Part shown: positions 54,155-64,000 of the stretch, piece after piece | Position numbering within the stretch: the stretch's first letter is position 1 | Layout: each line of letters begins with the position of its first letter | DNA from: Eustoma russellianum | Taxonomy: Eukaryota > Streptophyta > Magnoliopsida > Gentianales > Gentianaceae | Direction of reading: 5' to 3' | Length of the DNA stretch: 64,000 nucleotides | NCBI GenBank assembly: GCA_036186865.1 | Contig: AP025041.1 | Span: forward strand, 37,295,384 to 37,359,383 | The notes under the pieces: model-generated | The model's database searches: none | The model's input: the letters and a program-made list of their open reading frames with translations, nothing else | What the model was told of the DNA's origin: nothing | Program-made: the position numbers and the translations under genes

Positions 54155-55817
54155 CATGTTACTCTATTCCACCGTATTATATCCTTTTCTTTTCGTTTGA
54201 GTCTATTCATTTCAAGTTCAGTTGTGTCCTTCTTCTACCCTTGATTCTACACGTCATTTGCATTCCATACAAAAAAAATGTCTTAGGGTTTATAAGTGTT
54301 TGTCTTTTGCTGCATCTTTCATTCATCATTCAAGTGTCATTCTTTTCTTTTCAATCTTGTCATCCCATTTGTTTTGAGTCATTCAAACTTGAACAAATTA
54401 GGGTTTGTTTCATTTAGGTCTCATTCAGCTTTCTTTTAAAACGTTACAACCATCAGCCTATAAAGCTACCTCGGTTTCAAATCATCTTGTTGCTACCAAA
54501 GCTTTTAGTTGATGATGATTGTATGCGTTTTGTGATTCACATTGTGATTGATTTCATGCTTTAAATCAAGTTAGTCCTACGTGTGCATGTCTTCACAAGC
54601 CATTTCCAACATCAACAAAACCCTAAATCCATCCAATACCCACATCCCAACCCACATCCACCCCAACCCAACCCTAAAACTCACCAACCAGATTCCAAAC
54701 TACCTTATTTACACTCTTAACAAGAAGCTCCAAACCAATTTTATCAAACAAAATAAGAATCAGAAGTTCCCAACTCATTCAAAAAACCCTAACCTTAGAA
54801 TTTGAATTTTTGTTCAATTCTGTCCTACACCCATCCATTATCCAAATTGACCACACAAATCATCAATTAATAACCCAAATAGTCCATTTACACTGTCCAT
54901 TCAGTTCTCAAAACCCCATCCCGCAAATACCTAAAAACGTCCAAAAAAACCCTAAATTGAAAACCCTAACCCTAATCCCAGTTCCGCCCTACCCTAATTT
55001 CCCTCACTTTCCAAGGTTATTTTGTTGCAATTCAAGGCTGCCAACTGCAATTTAAAGTCATTGCACTATTTTGCCCAAAAATGAAAGATCTGAGTGCAAA
55101 ACGCGTGAAATTCCAAGTCTGTCCCTAGTCAAAAAAGAAGAATCTGAACCTTGCTTACGTTGAAATAGCAAGGAAGGGAAGAAAAACAAAAGAAAAAGAG
55201 AAAAGAAAAAGGGCAAAACGTTTGTGCATTACTTGAAAAAAAAATTTGGTGCAATTTGAAAACCTTGGATACCGTATTTCGTTTTTGCTACATACAAGCG
55301 TCCTCCCACATCTTATTCTACTTATCCTGCTCTTCTTGAACCAATCACACACTTGGTTGCTCGATTATTGCATGACTTGAACATTTTGTGGATAGAAAGT
55401 GCATAGAATGAAAATTAACTAAAGATTGCCCACGTCAACCCTTAGTTCATCTTTGATTCAGCGTTATACATCAATTTTGGTTGCTTATTTTCTTTGAATC
55501 TTAGTAGAAAGTTCAAGTTTGTGTCCATTTCACTTGATTCTATTTTGATACTATTCGGTGCAACTTGAAAACAAAAGGGAGAAACAAGTGGAGAACGTTG
55601 TGATTTGGAAAAGCATTGGCAAAACACTGTCTTAATTGATCACTTTGAGCCTTCTTAACTTCAGGTTATCCAAGAAATAAAGTGGTAAGAGAGTGGAAAG
55701 AAGAGAAAGAGGAGTGTTCATATTTTGTTTTTACTAATCACTTAATGTTTGTTTGTCTTTGTGTTTGTTTGCTTCTTTCCTTTCTTTTTGTTTTCGTTAA
55801 AGTTCATTAGATCAAAC
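54155..55817 (+). other. 5' leader of element M
   Basis: Non-coding, with repeated AACCCTAA motifs (54620-54980), a purine-rich block (55120-55230) and the hairpin at 55417-55447. The short open frames here (54581-54805 and 54810-55055) fall in the C-rich part and are not kept in other copies. Confidence 0.75.
55417..55447 (+). promoter_or_regulatory. Conserved leader hairpin (element M)
   Basis: AACTAAAGATTGCC, loop CAC, GTCAACCCTTAGTT. Confidence 0.58.
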
Positions 55818-57046
55818 ATGGAGAGCAGCACTCATTCCGCTTTTATCAAATCAAAGGAAGCAGAGACTTTGGACAACACACAACAACAAATGCTGGAGAT
55901 GCTAAAGAAACTCATTCATGACAATGAGGTAATCAAACATCGATTGGAGGGTGTTGAACGGAGCTACAAGACGAGTGACGGCCAAGGCACAAGCAGGGAC
56001 GTTCCCCTATAACAACCTAGGCGTCACCCCCTAGAAGAAGTTGAGGATGACAACCTTAGACCACCACACATCGAGGAAAGAAGGTTTGTTCCTCCAACAC
56101 AACCAAGAAGGTACGCTCCAAGAAGATACAATGATGATTATGTTCCATTTGAGCATGATGATTATGATGACTTTGATGACCACCCTCCCCGTGGTTACCC
56201 AAGACGCCCAAATCCCTTTTCCCACAGGATGACGATTTTCTCAAAACAAAAATAAATGTTCCAACGTTTTATGGTAAAAGTAATGCGGAGGAATATTTGG
56301 AATGAGAAACGAAAGTGGATATAATCTTTTCTTGTACCAACTACAGTGAATTACAAAAAGTGAGGTACGCTTCTATTGAGTTGTCTAGTTACGCACTAAA
56401 TTGGTGGACAAATTTTTGTCCAAATAGGACTAAGACAAGACAACCTCCAATTGCCACTTGGGAAGAAATGAAGTTTGAAATGCGACAACGTTTTATCGCA
56501 AACAATTATGAGAGTTCTATTTTCACAAGTTTGCAAAACTTACGACAAGGTTCCAAAAGTGTAGACGAGTATTACAAAGAGTTAGAAATTTTTTTGGAAA
56601 GATCTAACTTGCAGGAACCCGAAGAAGCCACCAAGGCTCGTTTTTTACATGGTCTAAACAGGGAGATTGCGCAAAGGGTTGACCTTCAACCTTACCTCGA
56701 CCTCACAACCATGGTCCATATGGCTGAAAAGATTGAACACCAGGTAAAGGTACGTAGTTCCTCCAATTTCAATTCCACTTATCGTACTAATCAGTCTTCA
56801 TCAAAGTTTTCCAGCAAGCCTTCAGGAACAGGAAGCTCACGGCCTACAGGAGGCCAAACACGTGACCAAGGTGTGTCACAAAGGATGGACAACCGTATGC
56901 AGTCCACACAACAGCGAGATGACCGCGGCCAACAAAAGGCTCCTACCGGGAATTCTTCTGATCTCTCAACCAGGTTTAGGGAGATTAAATGCTATAAATG
57001 TCAAGGATGTGGTCACATAGGAAAAGAGTGTCCTAATGCAAAATGA
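55818..57046 (+). pseudogene. gag of element M
   Basis: ATG at 55818 (MESSTHSAFIKSKEAE). A stop at 56010 follows RDVPL (Pro-Gln-Pro in E), and the RYAPRRYNDDY part is in frame-shifted pieces. From 56315 to 57046 the capsid core and zinc knuckle are fully open (243 residues): NWWTNFCPNRTKTRQPP, TWEEMKFEMRQRF, QNLRQGSKSVDEYYKELEIF, RFLHGLNREIAQRVDLQPYLDL, and the CCHC knuckle at residues 226, 229, 234 and 239. A stop follows PNAK directly (56-60 bases before the acidic region). Confidence 0.9.
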
Positions 57047-57632
57047 ATCAGGTTAATTAAGGGAACAAACGAATGTGTCTGACTCCGAGCATGAAAACGA
57101 ATCTGAGCATGATGATGAAATTGAACCTGAAGAGGATCTAGGCGCATTAGATGATTTTGACACTAAGGAGTTTCTTGTTGTGCGTAGAGCTTTGAATGCA
57201 TATCTAAAATTAGATGATCATGAACAACATAGAGAAAACATTTTCCATATTCATTGCATGATAAATGGCAAAGTGTGCACCATGATCATTGATTCCGGTT
57301 CTTGTGCGAATGTGGCTAGCATCGAATTGGTAAGAAAACTTAATTTACCTATGACTAATCATCCGCATCCTTACAAACTTGCATAGTTAAATGATTGCGA
57401 TGAAGTTAGCGTAAGTAAACAAGTTTTGATTTCTCTTAGCATTGGTAGTTACAAAGATGATGTTTTATGTGATGTTGCACCAATGCATGCTAGTCATATC
57501 TTACTTGGTAGGTATTTTGCAAAGAAAAGAGAGGTCACACGAGCCCTTTATAGCAACCAAACCATCCTCATTCTCATTCCTAAGGCGTGTCACCTTTCCC
57601 TAGAAGAACTTCCACCAAACCTGCCTACCTGA
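57047..57632 (+). pseudogene. Protease of element M
   Basis: Acidic region SDSEHENESEHDDEIEPEEDLGALDD, then FLVVRRALNAYLKLDDHEQ, then a retropepsin-type domain with an intact IIDSGSCANVAS active site in 57075-57386. A stop follows YKLA (TGG to TAG). The frame resumes at 57426 with SIGSYKDDVLCDVAPMHASHILLG, then a deletion removes the RPWQ...LHALPP part and joins to RYFAKKREVTRALYSNQTIL. Gag-pol processing enzyme in the ancestor. Confidence 0.85.
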
Positions 57633-57633
57633 G

Positions 57634-58883
57634 TTGCGTCCCTTATCCAAGAGTACAAAGTTCTATTTCCCACCGAGCCACCATCCGGAATTACCACCTA
57701 TTAGAGGAATGGAACACCAAATCGATTTTGTCCCAGGAGCTGTGTTACCAAATCGCCTAGCCTATCGAGACAATCCCAAAGAAACCAAGGAAATCCAAAG
57801 GCAAGTAGAGGAGCTCCTAGTGAGTGAACAAGTCCGAGAGAGCCTAAGCCCATCAGCCGTCCCTATAATTTTAGTACCCAAAAAGGATAGAACTTGGAAA
57901 ATGTGTACTGATTGCCGTGCCATAAACAAAATTACCGTCAAGTATAGGTACCCCATACCTAGGCTGGATGACATGTTGGATATGTTGCACGGATCTAAAT
58001 TCTTCACCAAAATCGACCTTAAGCAGGGGTACTTCCAAGTCCGAATTAGAGAAGGGGACGAATGGAAGACTGCATTCAAAACCAAGTTTGGGCTCTATGA
58101 GTGGTTAGTGATGCTCTTCGGGCTCACCAACGCTCCTAGCACCTTAATGAGGCTAATGAATGAAATCTTACGAGCGTTCATAGGACGATTTGTTGTTGTT
58201 TATTTTGATGATATCTTAATCTATTTCCAAACCATAGAAGATCATCTTGACCACATTAGCGCCGTTTTTCAGAAGCTTAAGCAAGAACAACTTTACGCCA
58301 ACTTTAAGAAGTGCTCTTTTTGTTTGGAACGAGTAGTTTTCCTAGGCTTTGTCATTTCGGCTGAGGGAGTGGAGATGGATGAGGAAAAGGTTAGGTCAAT
58401 TGTGGAGTGGCCTATACCTATGAATGTAGGAGAAGTTCGCAGTTTCCATGGACTTGAAAGTTTTTATAGACGCTTTGTCAAAGACTTTTCTTCCATAGCT
58501 GTACCCCTAAATGAAATTGTGAAAGAAGATGTGCCTTTTAGGTGGGAAGAGCCACAACAACAGGCATTTGATAATCTTAAACGTAGGCTAACCACTGCGC
58601 CCATGCTGAGGTTACTAAACTTTGACGAGACTTTTGAGATCAAGTGTGATGCAAGTGGAGTGGGTATATGCGCAGTTTTGACCCAAGGTAAGAAACTCAT
58701 AGCCTACTTTAGTGAGAAGTTGAAAGGTGCTGCATTGAATTACTCTACCTATGATAAGGAACTTTATGCCCTCGTGAGATCCCTACAAACTTGGCAACAC
58801 TATCTTCAACCTAAAGAGTTTGTGATCCACACTGACCACGAAAGCCTTAAATATCTTAAAGGGCAAGGAAAGTTGAACAAAAG
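57634..58883 (+). pseudogene. RT and RNase H of element M, truncated by element I
   Basis: Open for about 416 Gypsy residues. RT: first catalytic Asp D128 in KIDLKQGYF, LFGLTNAPS, catalytic YFDD at 190-193. Then the connection region (FLGFVISAEGVEMDEEKV, FHGLESFYRRFVKDFSSIA) and RNase H with D339 (CDASGVG), E376 (YDKELY) and D401 (HTDHESL). The RT core shows all expected catalytic residues. At GKLNK the sequence enters the LTR of element I, and the open frame continues as SDARSLRGP..., which is LTR read by chance up to 59052. Confidence 0.92.
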
Positions 58884-60311
58884 TGATGCACGATCACTCA
58901 GGGGACCTTTCTTCAACTCAATGAACTCAGCTGGAACCATGGAAGAAGATGCAGAATATTCCAAGAACACCAAGCAACTCAATCATCCAGAATTCAGCCG
59001 AGAAGATGAATCAGCTTCAGCAAATGATCTCAACTTATTTGGACAAGCCTAAACCCTTCCAAACAATATCCATCCCAAGCTATAGAAGCAATACAATCAA
59101 GTTATGATTCAAAAACTTGAAGGGAATCAAATGATTCAAATGGAAAAACTGAAAACAGTTTTTGGTGCAAAGTTGCTGTTTTGTTGTATATTGGAATTCT
59201 GCCATTTACAAATGTTTTTAGCTACTTTAAATAAGCTAAACAAGACTTCTAAGAAAGACACAAAACATTAGGGGTCCAATAGGAGCAAAGAAAGAAAGTT
59301 AAACAAAGTGCAACTTGGAAAACTTTTGATGACTTCAGCAATTGTCTTTCGGCTGAAACTCCCTTTTGGTTGCAAGTTGATTTTGCCTTTGAATTTTGAT
59401 TGGACCAGCTTCTCCTTGCTTTTGAATATTATATAGGATGTCCTTGATGAGTTGGAGTGGGCCCTTTCAGCTGATTGGTTGAAAAGGCTTCTTGAAAAGT
59501 CAAGAAACAGAAATCTGTCCAGTTTTTGAGCAGTTTTCTGTTTTGAATTATAACATAACCTTCCAGACAGATTTCGCTCTTCTACTTCAAATAAGAAATG
59601 TAGATCCTTCTCTTTAGATGTGTTTAGACACCAGAATGACGTCGTCTGGATCTGGGATGAGTGAGTTATGCCCGTTTGAAATTGACCTGCTTGCAGATGT
59701 GAACCTTTGGAAGCAGTGACTAAGCCGCCAGCTTGTTGCAACGATTGTGTAGCTTGATGCAGACCTTTTTTGGGAAAGTTATGAACATCAAAATTGTAGC
59801 TTATCCTGTTAGAGTTCACCTCGAACTGGAATCACATCAATTGAAGTTGTGGTTGATGAGTTATGGCTGAAATACTAAGAAGGTATCATCCTGCCAGCTT
59901 GCCCTTTCAACTCGACTTGGTGTTCGAACGTTTGGCCTTTGTTCAATCATTCTTCCTTGACCTAAAAACAACTCAAACACACACCAAACAACATATGCAA
60001 CATACTAGGACATGTCTTGGTTGGTTTACAACAATTTATAAAGGAAAGAAATCTAAGCACTCAACAATATGAACAATACACACAAGACTAACTAACATAT
60101 CACAACATGATTCAAAAACTAAGTTAAAGCTTGTAGCAAATGGATCCAATGTAGGCTATCTTGACTTGGTTCATCCTCAACATGCTTGTAAAGGAAGGTT
60201 CCAACTTCATGCATCAATTTATTGGCCATGCTTCTTGTTATAGGGCCTTTGTCTTGCATTGGCGTACCTCCCACGGCGGTTGGTTCTTCTTGGCTTTGCT
60301 GGGGCTCATCA
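58884..60311 (-). repeat. 3' LTR of element I
   Basis: 1428 bases, TGATGAGCCCC to CGTGCATCA in element orientation. It is not GAATTC-rich. A 183-residue open frame in sense (59268-59819) has no known motif and is not called. The left flank AAAAG (58879-58883) is the expected target duplication; its partner is outside the window. Confidence 0.9.
60119..60310 (-). other. LTR-encoded integrase tail of element I
   Basis: 63 codons then a stop inside the LTR, starting DEPQQSQEEP and containing GPITRSMANKLMHEVGTFLYKHVEDEPS. The A-type LTRs encode GPMTRRRARELCHQVATFLYKHVQDEPK-like sequence at the same place. The two families share little else in their LTRs, so the peptide itself appears conserved. 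GPMTRARA-like tails are known at the C-terminus of many plant Gypsy integrases. The frame is -1 relative to the integrase frame, with a G GGG GGA heptamer at 60313-60319. Confidence 0.7.
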
Positions 60312-60326
60312 TTCCCCCCTCTTGAA
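60312..60326 (-). promoter_or_regulatory. Polypurine tract of element I
   Basis: TTTCAAGAGGGGGGAA next to the LTR start TGATGAGC. Confidence 0.75.
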
Positions 60327-60329
60327 AAG

Positions 60330-60345
60330 GATTCGACCTCGAATC
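60330..60345 (-). repeat. Inverted repeat before the polypurine tract (I)
   Basis: GATTCGAGGTCGAATC: 6-base stem kept, loop AGGT. Confidence 0.55.
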
Positions 60346-61413
60346 TAGATCAACACTGAATGGAGTAAGGTCAGCAACATTAAAAGTTTTAGAGATAGAA
60401 CCATACTTTTCTTCAGGAATGTCAAGGACGTATGCATTATCTCCAAGTCTTTGGACAACTTTGAATGGTCCATCGCCTCTTGGCATCAACTTTGATTTCC
60501 TTTCTTTAGGAAACCTTTCCTTCCTTAAGTGTAGCCAAACGAGATCTCCAGGTTCAAACATAACACCCTTACGGTTCTTGTTAGCTCTTTTGGCATACAC
60601 TTTGTTTTTAGCTTCAAGTTGTGACTTAACCTTTTCATGCAAATCTTTGACAAGTTTAGCCTTACTTTCTCCATCAAGACTAACACATTCATGAATGGGA
60701 ATGGGGACTAAGTCAAGTGGGGATAAAGGGTTAAAGCCATAAACAACTTCAAAAGGAGAATGCAAAGTACCACTATGAACATTCCTATTGTATGCAAACT
60801 CAATGAAAGCTAAAAAAGCTTCCCAATTCCTTAAGTTCTTTTGAATTATGATGCGCAACAATTGTGACAAAGTCCTATTGACTACTTCTGTTTGTCCATC
60901 AGTTTGTGGGTGAGCAGTTGTCGAGAAAAGAAGTTTAGTACCAAGTCTACATCAAAGAACACGCCTAAAGTGGCTTAAAAACTTCATATCTCAATCGCTT
61001 AAAATGGTAACGGGCATGCCAAGCAATCTCACAATTTCCTTAAAGAATAGGTCAGAAACATGTGTGGCATCATCCACCTTCTTGCACACAATAAAATGTG
61101 CCATCTTAGAAAATCTATCGACAACAACAAAGATGCTATCCTTACCAGTCCTTGACCTAGGCAATCCTAACACAAAGTCCATTGAAAGATCAGTCCAAGG
61201 TGAATTTGGGACAGGTAAAGGAGTGTAAAATCCATGAAGTTGTGTTAACTTAGCTTGCTTGTAAGTAATACAACTAGCACATACTTTTTGAACATTCACG
61301 CGCATGTGTGGCCTGAAGAAATGCTCCTTAAGCATCTCTAACGTCTTGAACGAGCCAAAATGACCCATCAAGCCTCCTCCATGAGCTTCCTTGATCAGAA
61401 GTCCCCTTATTGA

Positions 61414-62058
61414 ACACATTGGTATACACAAATTTTGTTCCTTAAACAAGAATCCTTCATGCAGATAGAACTTACCAAAAGGGGATTCAAGACATGCTTT
61501 GTAAATGGAACTAAAGTCATGGTCAGAGACATACAAATCTTTGATAGTTTCAAAACCAAACATGTTACAAGTCAGTGTAGTAATCAAAGTATATCGACGA
61601 GATTGAGCATCAGCAACAATATTGTCTTTTCCTTGCTTATACTTGATTACATATGGGAATTGTTCAATGTATTCAACCCATTTTGCATGCCTTTTGTTTA
61701 GTTTACCTTGGCCCTTAAGGTACTTAAGACTTTCATGATCAGTGTGGATCACAAATTCCTTAGGTTGCAAATAATGTTGCCAAGTTTGTAAAGATCTAAC
61801 TAAGGCAAAAAGTTCTTTGTCATAGGTTGAATAGTTCAAGGCTGCTCCTCTTAACTTCTCACTGAAATAAGCTATGGGTTTCTTAGCTTGATTCAGTACA
61901 GCTCCAATGCCAACCTCGCTGGCATCACACTCAACTTCAAACGTCTCTTCAAAGTTTGGAAATCCTAGGATGGGTGCTGAGGTTAGGCGTTTCTTAAGTT
62001 CATCAAAGGCTTGCTGTTGTGAGGTTCCCCATTTAAAACTTATATCTTTCTTAACCAA
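61414..62058 (-). pseudogene. RNase H and linker of element I
   Basis: Open with integrase up to the stop at 60991. RNase H residues are present: Asp in CDASEVGIG, Glu in YDKELFALVRS, Asp in HTDHESLKYL. DNIVADAQSRRYTLITTL closes the domain. The upstream end is cut from RT by a frameshift or stop between 62059 and 62163, though FHGLASFYRRFVKDFSTIAAPLNE-like codons can be read there. Confidence 0.9.
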
Positions 62059-62163
62059 TTCGTTAAGGGGTGCAGCAATGGTAGAGAAATCCTTGACAAA
62101 ACGCCTATAAAAGCTGGCTAGTCCATGAAAACTCTTAATGTCTCCTGCAGACTTAGGTGTTGG

Positions 62164-63039
62164 TCATTCAGTGATGGACTTGACCTTCTCTTGGTCCATC
62201 TCAATCCCTTCAGCACTGATCACAAAACCTAGGAACACTACTTTCTCTAGACAGAATGAACACTTCTTAAGGTTGGCATATAGTTGTTCCTTTTGCAACG
62301 TTTCAAACACAGTTCTCAAATGGATAAGGTGTTCACTAATGGATTTGGAGTAGATAAGGATGTCATCAAAGTATACTACCACAAATTTCCCAATGAATTG
62401 CCTCAAGACCTCATTCATCAACCTCATAAAGGTGATAGGGGCGTTAGTTAGGCCAAAGGGCATGACTAACCACTCGTATAATCCAAACTTAGTCTTGAAG
62501 GCTGTTTTCCATTCATCTCCTTCCCTAATTCTTACTTGGAAGTATCCTTGCTTAAGATCTACTTTGGTAAAGTATCTAGACCCATGTAACATGTCCAACA
62601 TATCATCCAACCTAGGAATAGGGTATCTATACTTCATAGTAATCTTATTGATTGCTCTACAATCGGTGCACATCCTCCAAGTTCCATCTTTCTTAGGGAC
62701 AACTATCACAGGTACGGCACAAGGGCTCATACTATCTCTCACCTTACCTTGGTCTAAGAGTTCCTCAACTTGTCTTTGGATCTCCTTAGTTTCCTCTGGA
62801 TTGGCTCTATAAGTAGGCCTATTGGGTAGGACAGCTCCTGGAATGAAATCTATTTGATGCTCAATGCCTCTTAGAGGTGGTAAACCTTTAGGATCTCCTT
62901 TAGGGAACAAATTTGAAAACTCTTGCAGTAGGGAGGTGACTTCACTGGGCAAAGTAAAGGGTAAATCATATGAAGAAAATAAGGTTTCTTTGTAAAGTAA
63001 GATGTACACGGTTTTATTGGAATTGATTGAGTGGAACAC
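62164..63039 (-). pseudogene. Reverse transcriptase of element I
   Basis: 291 residues: linker LPPLRGIEHQIDFIPGAVLP, ETKEIQRQVEELLDQGKVRDSMSP, VPKKDGTWRMCTDCRAINKIT, KVDLKQGYFQVRIREGDEWK, MPFGLTNAPITFMRLMNEVL, and the catalytic box YFDD in VVVYFDDILIYSKS. It ends at KSITE followed by TGA (62164-62166), where M has EWP (TGG to TGA). All catalytic residues are present. Confidence 0.92.
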
Positions 63040-63409
63040 CTCACTTTGTGACGCAAAGAAAGCACTCTTCTTCTTATCCTTTTCCTCAGATATGACAAGT
63101 TCTTTCCCCTTTGATTCAGCTTGTCAGAACGAATGTTTTTAACGAAGACTCTTTCCAATTCTTTTTCCTTGGATCATTCTGACTTTTGGTCATTCTCTTT
63201 TAATCCTCAAACACCTTCTGTGGGGGTAGTGCGTGCAGCTTAAACAGTTTGTTTTGGTGCCTAAAGGAATACCTATTTAAGTAGCCATCATATGTTACTT
63301 TGTTATCATATTGCCATGGCCTACCTAACAAGATATGACTTGAATGCATAGGTGCTACATCACTTAAGACCTCATCAGAATACCCACCAATTGATAAAGG
63401 AATCAAGAC
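63040..63409 (-). pseudogene. Protease end and linker of element I
   Basis: SIGGYSDEVLSDVAPMHSSHILLGRPWQYDNKVTYD-type sequence and LHALPPQKVFED, then a Lys/Glu-rich linker broken by frameshifts between 63040 and 63200. It joins protease to RT. Confidence 0.8.
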
Positions 63410-64000
63410 TTATTTATTAACCTTAACTTTGCCACAATCATTAAGCCAAGTGAGTCTATAAGGATGTGGGTGATTGATTAAGGGTAAATCAAGTTTCCTA
63501 ACAATTTCAATGCTTGCAATGTTTGTACATGAACCAGAATCAATGATGAGTGTACACACTTTGCCTCTAACCATGCAATGAATGTGAAAAATGTTTTCTC
63601 TTTGCAAATCTTGTTCTTCCATTTTGACTTGAACATTTAAAGCACGTCTTACAACTAAGAACTCTTTATTTTCACATTCATTACTCTCATCAACTGTTTC
63701 TTCCTCTCCCTCACACGTTTTCTCAACTTCTTCATTCTCCTCCAATTCGTCCTCAGAATAGTACTCATTAGACTCCTCAATGAACATGATGCATTTAGGG
63801 TTGGGGCATTGATTTGCAAAATGTCCTTTACCTAAGCATTTAAAACATTGAATATCACAGAATCTAGTGTTAGAAGTAGTACCTTCCACCTTTGCTTTGC
63901 CTTTGTCCACGATTGGAGAGTTGCTTGTTGTGGGACGTTTTGGAAAGCTTTATGGAGCCTTCCCTTGAAATCCACGGCCTTGACTCTGTGGAGATCTGAA
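63410..64000 (-). pseudogene. Gag end and protease of element I, runs off the window
   Basis: 166 open residues (63410-63910) plus sequence to the window end. CCHC zinc knuckle CFKCLGKGHFANQC (C22, C25, H30, C35), an acidic linker (ELEENEEVEKTCEGEEE), FLVVRRALNV and an intact protease active site IIDSGSCTNIAS (D124). A stop ends it at VNK (next codon CAA to TAA), after which SIGGYSDEV continues. The Gag core lies beyond 64000. Confidence 0.88.

Larger units (their letters stand above)
52712..58883 (+). mobile_element. Element M: Gypsy element interrupted by element I
   Basis: 5' LTR 52712-54139, PBS, leader, gag, protease, RT and RNase H in order. RNase H is cut at 58883 by element I, whose other end lies beyond the window, so the integrase and 3' LTR of M should be found there. 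M has the best-preserved RT of the A-type copies. Confidence 0.9.
60312..61413 (-). pseudogene. Integrase of element I
   Basis: Zinc domain GGGLMGHFGSFKTLEMLKEHF, with the last Cys of CITC changed to Tyr (codon TAC at 61261-61263). Catalytic core: DLSMDFVLGLPR keeps the first Asp, and LSD keeps the second. A stop at 60991-60993 replaces the Arg of SDRD (CGA to TGA). The third residue lies in TDGQTEVVNR just upstream of 60870, where a frameshift also occurs. C-terminal part 60312-60870: IEFAYNRNVHSGTLHSPFEVVYG, GDLVWLHLRKERFPKERKSKLMPRG and FNVADLTPFSVDLDSRSNPFQEGG. Nearly complete but not functional as it stands. Confidence 0.9.
58884..64000 (-). mobile_element. Element I: separate Gypsy family, partial in window
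   Basis: Minus-strand element inserted in RNase H of M. 3' LTR 58884-60311, polypurine tract, integrase, RNase H, RT, protease and the Gag end. Gag start, leader and 5' LTR lie beyond 64000. Proteins are clearly diverged from A and M (for example RQFIGKFVVVYFDDILIYSKS), and it has a different LTR, so it is another family of the same lineage. Few breaks: one stop in integrase, one after RT, one after the protease core and at least one frameshift. Confidence 0.92.

Noticed and set aside
54810..55055. AACCCTAA runs resembling telomere repeats in leaders
   Set aside because: Short, irregular and interspersed with AACCCTAAATTG. They sit at the same place in all leaders, so they are leader sequence and not a telomeric insertion.
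57762..58085. 107-residue frame opposite RT (also 4012-4335 and 62360-62812)
   Set aside because: Shadow frames antisense to the conserved RT. They recur because RT is conserved.
58884..59052. C-terminal extension of the M pol frame (SDARSLRGP...)
   Set aside because: It is the LTR of element I read through at the insertion point, not part of the protein.
59268..59819. 183-residue open frame in sense within the family-I LTR
   Set aside because: No recognisable motif. The related LTR fragment at 44705-45585 shows no matching long frame. Kept as a remark under the LTR.
1..64000. CRISPR arrays, bacterial operons or defence systems
   Set aside because: No direct-repeat/spacer pattern or prokaryotic gene organisation. 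All signals are of plant retroelements.

Overview
The window is plant nuclear DNA, almost all of it nested Ty3/Gypsy LTR retrotransposons. It is AT-rich, with LTRs of about 1.1-1.45 kb that begin TGATG and end CATCA. The primer-binding sites match the 3' end of plant initiator tRNA-Met (TGGTATCAGAGC). The pol genes belong to the Ty3/Gypsy class, an RTE-type plant LINE tail is present, and there is a short 18S rRNA relic. I see no host protein-coding gene, tRNA gene or CRISPR array. Species and exact Gypsy lineage cannot be fixed from the sequence alone. The Gag sequence and an integrase tail that runs into the LTR recall CRM-like chromoviruses, but I see no chromodomain.

Layout. 1-437: flank with an 18S rRNA fragment. 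443-9562 (-): complete element A, with ACTAT target duplications. 9568-9788: unassigned flank. 9789-13203 (+): B1, a 5'-truncated pol-less element. 13204-13623: LTR piece. 13624-24189 (+): element D, interrupted by element E (15653-21078, -, TSD CTAAA). 24242-29390 (-): element F, pol-less, TSD AATGA. 29590-30158 and 36550-37629 (+): remnant G, split by pol-less element B2 (30159-36549, -), whose own 5' LTR is split by a solo LTR (34365-35523). 37630-40160: LTR pieces. 40337-44704: gag remnant, element H and a LINE/SINE-type 3' tail. 44705-45585: piece of a family-I LTR. 45586-47057 (-): gag remnant J. 47058-47988 (-): RTE LINE 3' end. 47989-52711 (+): integrase end K, a shared LTR and element L. 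52712-58883 (+): element M, interrupted by element I (58884 to beyond the window, -).

Two classes of element are present. Coding elements (A, M, I and remnants G, K) carry gag-protease-RT-RNase H-integrase, damaged to different degrees. Non-autonomous elements (B1, B2, E, F) have lost protease, RT, RNase H and the integrase core. In their place they carry one shared, unrecognised ORF, here called aORF. It is acidic and histidine-rich, contains a probable coiled coil, and ends in repeats of an HPKH(I/V)RK motif. In E and B1 it is fused behind Gag; in F it stands alone at the gag position. The non-autonomous elements keep the PBS, a conserved leader hairpin and a conserved inverted repeat just before the polypurine tract. 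I infer that they were mobilised in trans by the coding relatives.

The most notable signals are the aORF family, the conserved integrase C-terminal tail encoded inside the LTR beyond a G-run that could act as a frameshift site, the leader hairpin, and the dated nest G<B2<solo LTR.
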